A stretch of DNA of 64,000 nucleotides from Rhynchospora pubera. Lineage: Eukaryota > Streptophyta > Magnoliopsida > Poales > Cyperaceae. The DNA lies in the NCBI GenBank assembly GCA_028095005.1, contig CM051459.1, positions 18,958,699 through 19,022,698 on the forward strand, written 5' to 3'. This document shows, piece after piece, positions 58,150 through 64,000 of this stretch. The position numbers and the translations under genes were made by a program. How positions within the stretch are numbered: the first letter of the stretch is position 1; every line of letters starts with the position of its first letter. The notes beneath the pieces were generated by a model. That model was not told the DNA's origin and searched no databases. It saw nothing but the letters and a program-made list of their open reading frames with translations.

Positions 58150-58913
58150 ATACATAAACTTTATTGTGTGTCAGACAACACAAAGCGAGAAATACAACCA
58201 ATTTACAATAGCACCTCCAGAAATTCTCTAAATGCACTGCCATAAATATTTTGACATAAAACAACACATAAATAAGTTTATAATACTTTTCTGTCGGCCA
58301 CAATGCCCAACAAAACATTTTTGCCAGCCAAATCCGTATGCTTTCCCACAGCGACACACCGTAGACCAAATGTCCCAAGAAAAAAAAAAATGATTCACTC
58401 CTAAAAAAAATAATAATAATTTATATTTTATTGTTTTTAGTTTATTAGTCTTCGTTATGAATTTCCTGACTGTATTTTGTCAACCCCGCCACGTCAGACA
58501 GCAGAATGTGTAGATTTCTCAAAAATCCAAACAGACGTTTATTTCCACCTCTTATATAAAGGGGAAAAAAAAGTGGTAATGGAACATCCTCGTTGGTAAT
58601 TAGTCGGAGATGGAAAAGCTACTTTCAAGTTCAATCAAAATCCAAAATGCAATCGAGAGAAGTCTCGCTTTTCGTTTCTGAGAAATGATAATTCCTTTAT
58701 GCGTGCTATGTGCAGGTATAGTAGCAGTTTTCATTGGTAGTTCTTTCTCCGTCTACAGCAACTGCACACCGACTAAGGAGGCTCACATGCTATAAATTAT
58801 TTACCTATGCTACGCATCTCCCGTATTACTCAGCGTTACATTCCAACTATTTATCTAGGGCCACTTTCTGTTGTGATGTGAAAATACAGATAATAATAAT
58901 AATCATAATAATC
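58150..58913. other. intergenic DNA, nothing recognised
   Basis: No feature beyond a short ATAATAATAATCATAATAATC stretch at the end that forms the SINE target region. Confidence 0.4.
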
Positions 58914-59045
58914 AGCTCTTGATTTAGTGATAAAGAGCAATGCACTTTGAGTGAGAGGTCGTAGGTTTAAAAACCGGCTGAGAGGTCTTTCATAAAAATT
59001 TAATTTAAAAATAAGTTAGGTGGCTTGATCCCCAATTTATCTTCA
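58914..59045 (+). mobile_element. tRNA-derived SINE
   Basis: It starts AGCTCTTGATTTAGTGATAA (A-box region), has a B-box-like GTAGGTTTAAAAACCGG, then GAGAGGTCTTTCATAAAAAT, 'tttaaaaataagttagg' and ends CCCCAATTTATCTTC. The order and 3' sequence match the split SINE at 48891-49286 in opposite orientation. Both flanks contain AATAATAATAAT, so the target duplication cannot be delimited. RNA polymerase III-type internal promoter boxes are degenerate. Confidence 0.75.
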
Positions 59046-60149
59046 AATAACAATAATAATAATATGAGAAGAAAAACTATTTTTATTGAAAAACTATGAG
59101 AAGAACAAAATAAAAAAAAATCATAAGACTGTACAACTATAAATTTTATAGACATTAATTGTGCGATCCTAATCTCTGGTTATCATATGACATCGACTAA
59201 CTCGTTATCCATTGTCTGCAAAACAAAAAAAAAGTTTTTAAACAATATATATGAATTCCTTAGCTTTGAAACGAATTAACTGGTGATTTACTATTATTTA
59301 GTTCCAAAACTTTGACTCTAGTTCGAAATCCGACTCATTTTACTTCCAGCTTAAGTTAGAAATTATTTGGTTTAATTCATTCAAGTTCGAAATTATTTGG
59401 TTTGATTCATTGAAGTAAGTCGAAATAGTTCAATATAAAGTGTTGTTATTTAATTTAGATTACGTAGTCAATAATATAATATACGTCACCCTTTTAACTA
59501 GATATAAAAATATTTAAAAAAAAAATTATTACGGGACCAATAAAGGCTAGTTATCGTTTCTTTTCTTTTGACAAGAAGTAAGCGCAAGCGCAAAACTTCT
59601 TAATTCAGAAAAATAATATAGAAAATGATGAATATTTTTTATTTGCTTAATTGCTAAAGATAACACGCTAATAAATGTAATTCCTACTAATAAACAACCT
59701 CTTGTAGAGGCATGAGGTCAAGATTATTTCATGTTACAATTAGCTGTAGTTCAATATTTCGATGGATTTTTACTGATCATGATCGAATTAATTTGATTTG
59801 TAATCAATTCAATTGAGTTGGAGATAATTTGTTCAAAGCTTGATTTATTTTCAATAATAAAACATTACAGAAATGTAATAATTTAATTATGATTTATGAA
59901 TAAAAACAAATACAACGTTTTAATTATTTGGATGCGAATACGGATACGCCTATTGCGCTCTCAAGTATTATCACTGATTTTTTTTTTGGACGATTATCGC
60001 TGAAAAATAAGAGGATCCCAGGAGAAACTCAAAAGAGTACTTGTACTATACCTGTAATAATAACCACCCAAAAGGAGTGAAGCTAGTAACACCAAAGTCT
60101 CACATCATTATTAACTTTTCCTTTATCGAAGAAGATGTCCAGTAATCTA
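59046..60149. other. AT-rich intergenic DNA, nothing recognised
   Basis: No coding signal. 'gttcgaaattatttggttt(a/g)attcatt' occurs twice near 59353-59410 as a short direct repeat. Confidence 0.4.
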
Positions 60150-60895
60150 CGGGGACATTTGTTTGTGACTTAAAGAGTGCATAATTTAAGTTATGTATTT
60201 TAAGTCACCAAACACTACTTACATAAGATGTCTTAAGGGTACATAAGTTATGCAACATAAATAGGTTACATAAGTAATAATAATAATTAATAAACAATAT
60301 TGATTTATTATTAAATAATTAATAATATTTATAATATTTAATTAAAAATAATTAATAATATTTCATAATAATAAAATGATTTCTTATTATCATTAATAAT
60401 TAATTTTTATAATAATTAAAAATTAATTAATATTAATTAATAAATAATAATACTTAATAAGTAACAATAATTATTAAAAAAGTCATAATTAATAACAAAG
60501 ATTAAGTATTATAATTAATAATAGTTAGCAAGTAATATTAATTATTAATAATAATGATTTAAGAATAATAATTAATTTTTATTATAAAATAAATAATAAT
60601 ATTTATAATATTTAATTAAAAGTAAATTATTAATATTTCATAATTGTAAAAATTATTTATTTTCATCATTAATAATTAATTTTTATAATAATTAATAATT
60701 AACAATAATAAGGTCACAACATATAATACATAATACTAATTCAAATTTAAGGGCATTTTAGTCTTTTGACATGAATATATGCATGCATTAAGTTAGTCAT
60801 CCTTACTACGCAACCAAACATCTATTACATAACACTACATAAACACTTAGGCATCTTTAAGTTATGCAACTCCTTACTACACAAACAAACACCCC
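60150..60895. mobile_element. Tourist/Harbinger-like element with AT-rich centre
   Basis: Left GGGGACATTTGTTTGTG, right inverted GGGGGTGTTTGTTTGTG, followed inward by inverse TTAAGTTATG / GTTGCATAACTTAA motifs. CTA flanks both ends (60147-60149 and 60896-60898), a plausible 3-bp duplication. The centre is made almost entirely of AATAATTAATAA-type sequence. Non-coding. Confidence 0.6.
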
Positions 60896-60898
60896 CTA

Positions 60899-62078
60899 TG
60901 TTCATGCCATCTCTTGGTCACGTCGGGTGTGTTTGGATGACCATGGAATAAGAAATGAGAATAAAAAATTTCGGTATGCATGTTTATTCTTATTCTTGTG
61001 CAATCCAAACAACACAAGAATAAAGAATTTGTGCCCTTATTTCTATACTAACAAAACCATAGTATAAAAATAAGAAATTTGAATAAGCACGCATATGTTT
61101 TAAATTTTCAATATGCTTATGTAGATTTATTTTTGCGATATATTTTATATTTTTAACATTATTTGAAAAATGCTTCAAATTTGAACTGATATGAAAATTG
61201 TTTACCACTCGTAACAAATTTGAAACTTTAATGATTTGTCGTCTAGTGGGTTTTTTTTTTTAATTATCACTCGCCAAACAAATTAAAACTTCAATCAGAA
61301 TTGGCAAACATTATAATTGAATAATGAGCAACGACTCTACTGTACAGTTTAATTATTTTTTTAAGAAAAAAAATTGGACAATATAAATAAAGCAAGCCAT
61401 TAAAATTCACAACATAATGTGCTTAAAGAATTTCGATATATCGAAAGGTCCACACTGACAAGTATGAGATGCCCTCATATATGTACAAATAAAGAAATAA
61501 AATAATGTTAGACGATTAAAATATGTTTTTTAATTTACCAGCGATATAAATAGATGTGTTATTCAATTTATTTCTATATTAGATAGAAAATCAATCAATA
61601 GTATTGCTTCGGCTGACGATTGATATCCAACCGCAGATCAAACTAATCGAACGGTAGAAACCCCTATTTACACGCTAGACCTAGCATATTACACCTCTTC
61701 GCATTCGTGCGTTTATAAGTAGTATAGAAGTATATATAGATGATTAGTACGGCACACGTGTAAATTCATATCTAAAAAGAAAATACAATGATTAGTTTTA
61801 TTTCCTCGCAGTTCACAATATGTTTAGAATGTTTTAACAATTTAAAATTAATATCCTTGATGCATTATCATAATATACTCAATTAGCCAATTATATGAAA
61901 ATCAATTACAAGATTATTTATATGATCATAGCATAAATTATGAAGTTATTTTTCTTATGTTGATAAGAACTCAAGATATTCTCCCGGAATATATAAGCAT
62001 CTTGTTATTTTAATTTCTTAAATTTTCACCGTCTTAACAATTCAGAAGGAACAAATTAAGGGCAGGAGGAAAAGGGCA
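60899..62078. other. intergenic DNA with a small inverted-repeat element
   Basis: 60928-61016 has inverted ends (GTGTTTGGATGACCATGGAA / GTTGTTTGGATTGCACAAGA inverted), a short Tourist-like MITE. The rest is AT-rich and featureless. Confidence 0.4.
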
Positions 62079-62812
62079 TTTATGTTGCAAGACCAATTTG
62101 ACCGTAAATTTTTTTAAGAAACAAATCTGAAAAAGAAAATTTAACAGTAAACATTTGCTTTCACATTTTGAACAATAAACATAGCAGAGCGTCTGTCAGC
62201 GACGTGTCAGTGGTGCTCCGACAGTCGCGCCAGTGCCATCGGCGCGGGTATGAAGACGCCAATTGGATTGGCGTGGTTGGAAGTTGGGGCGCCAGTCCCT
62301 CTGGCGTGGGGACGCGACTAGGAGCAGGAATATGCAACAACTATTTACGGAGCCAGGAAGAGGTGTCGGAGGGGAAGCAGAGGGAGGAAGAGGAAGAGGG
62401 GAGAGAGAAAGAGAGGAGGTTGTGGTTGAAAGCCGAAAGGGAAGCCCTCGAATGGATCCCACATATTAGCGACCTAGAATTTCTTCCTTCGTACCTTCTC
62501 CTCCCGTCCTGCACCAGCTCTTTCATTTTTTCCAAATTCACACCTCTCTTCCTCCAACGATGGGGGCTCTCACCGACGACCGAAAAGTGCTGAGCCAATC
62601 CAAATGGCGCCGCAACTTCCAACCGCATCAATCCAACTGGCGCCTTCATACCCGCGCCGATGGCACCAGAGCCGCCGCCGGAGAGCCACTGACACGCCGC
62701 TGACATGCGCTCTGCCACGTTTATTGCTCAAAATGTGAAAAGTCATGTTTACTGTTATTTTTTTTTAGATTTGTTTATTTAAAAATTTTACGGCCAATTT
62801 GATTCAGGATGA
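62079..62812. mobile_element. long-TIR, Mutator-like element with captured gene-like centre
   Basis: Arms of roughly 170-220 bp (left to about 62305, right from about 62610) are inverted copies: both carry TAACAGTAAACAT, TCACATTTTGA(A/G)CAATAAA, GCAGAGCG and GGCGCGGGTATGAAG in arm orientation. The flanks contain ATTTATGT on both sides at near-terminal positions, so the tips are approximate. The centre is GC-rich, purine-rich then CT-rich, with an ATG in good context (CAACGATGGGGGCTCTC) giving MGALTDDRKVLSQ. It looks like a host gene leader and start codon between MULE arms. Confidence 0.7.
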
Positions 62813-64000
62813 TTTATGTATGCATCATCTGCAATATTATGCATAGAGATTTCTTTCTGTGTGCGTGTGTTTTTTTTGGCAGTCTAATTATTAAATTCGA
62901 AACATAATCAAGCCTAGACTTGATTTTCATTAATATCCTAAAATAGAATATCAGTGAACTTTGTACATAAATATCTCGATAGATAATATTGCAGCATATT
63001 TGCATCAATTTACTGATCTCGCTTGATCAGATGAACTTAGATTATTTATAATTCGAGTCCTGTTGTTCTTAACATTCTTTTTAAGCAATCTCTTCTTTTA
63101 ATATTATTTTGGTAGGAATTTAGAACATCAAACATCTGATCGCAAACTTCTTGCACAGTTTATTAGCAGAAGTATTTTGGAAGACAAACAACACCATGTT
63201 CTACAAACAAAAGAACAAATTTGAAAACGACTTTTAACTAAGATCAAGGAAAAAAAAAGTCGGCTAATTTATTCAACTCACCTAGTTGGTAGTGCATGGC
63301 TTGAAATAGATTTTCATGGCAATGCCAAAATAGGGAAGGAATTGCAATGCCGTACTTTTCTCTTTAATCTGGATTGCGATCGCAGGGCCTTTAATCTTTA
63401 ATTTGTGGTGCTAATTGTATAGGTCAATGCCGAGGTAAATTAAATTATTGTTAAGGGGGCAGGTGAACATATTACATATGTGCCGGCGAAATGTCAAAAT
63501 ATCAACTAGAACCCTGCAAAACAAGAAAAATATTTTGTGTGCGCTAGTCATAACGTACTCTGTTTTTTTATTATTTTTTATTATTTTTTATTTTTTTATC
63601 ATCTAATGTACTCTGTTTGTCCTCTTTATCTCGGTTTTCTTAAATATATTCTTCACTTCCGTTTTAGCTGTGCACAAAAATGGGAAAGCAAAGAGATCAA
63701 GACCTATCAACAGAAACTAGGAGCAATGAACTCATATGTGAAGCCATAAAGTAAATTAAAGCGATCCAACTAAAATATATAATAGATATTTTTTTTTTGT
63801 ATGAATAGGACTATAAATTTAAGAATAGAATTTGATAGTAATATATCATGTTAAATTCATCGTTTTAAGTACAATTAATGATGCATACATAAATTAGTTA
63901 ATGTAATACAAAGATATGCAACAAGGCTTAAAAAACGAAACTGTCCCTCATTTTTGTTATTTAAATTAGCATATGGTTGGATGTAAAGAGATATATGTAT
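62813..64000. other. AT-rich intergenic DNA, nothing recognised
   Basis: No coding signal or repeats that I can support up to the window end. Confidence 0.4.

Noticed and set aside
62168..62593. 141-residue plus-strand ORF
   Set aside because: It runs through the left arm of an inverted-repeat element and its purine-rich centre on the strand opposite to the gene-like start; no independent support.

Overview
The window is nuclear DNA from a flowering plant, most likely a eudicot. It is AT-rich, and the only clearly intact protein gene is a plant-specific GRAS transcription factor carrying a perfect miR171 target site. Almost all the recognisable remainder is plant transposon sequence: Mutator-like, hAT, CACTA and Tourist/Harbinger-type DNA elements, a Sire/copia-like LTR retrotransposon, a LINE tail and tRNA-derived SINEs. 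I cannot name the species.

Layout. 1-10.8 kb: both ends look like subterminal regions of a CACTA element (motifs related to GTCGGTATACCGAC; right terminus TCTAGTAGTG at 10773), with gene-like exons of unknown function, a Tourist-type MITE and an old LTR relic between them. 10.8-19.6 kb: mostly featureless AT-rich DNA with a minisatellite, a foldback MITE with a 9-bp target-site duplication (TSD), and a 669-bp hAT element that carries a GC-richer gene-like insert. 19.6-24.5 kb: a rearranged Sire/copia-like retrotransposon (LTR fragment, gag 3' half, polypurine tracts, full 1.5-kb LTR, primer binding site, gag 5' half), abruptly replaced by an antisense solo LTR of another family. 25.5-28.8 kb: isolated exon-like gene pieces (EFR3/SRL2-like, myeloid-leukemia-factor-like), a 275-bp tandem duplication and a tRNA-like fragment.

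29-39.2 kb: foldback MITEs of three families with long arms and 9-10-bp TSDs, plus a near-perfect 30-bp-arm hairpin. 39.3-42.9 kb: a 2.2-kb Pack-MULE with a perfect 9-bp TSD carrying the 5' end of a host gene (5' UTR exon, intron, start codon, donor site), next to two short MITEs with related ends and a small hAT element. 43-51.7 kb: further MITEs, a hAT element, a LINE tail inserted into a SINE, and another foldback MITE. 52.7-54.8 kb: the intact GRAS gene, minus strand, with a GA-rich leader. 55-64 kb: a hAT element, a foldback MITE with a 10-bp TSD, a SINE, a Tourist-like element, and a long-TIR element whose two arms both keep the same short reading frame open.

How the parts relate. The GRAS gene (HAIRY MERISTEM / SCL6-22-27 clade) is the functional unit and should be cleaved by miR171. 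The rest is a layered record of transposition, in which several elements carry what look like 5' ends of host genes. Element boundaries below rest on TSDs and terminal repeats read by eye; no database search was possible.
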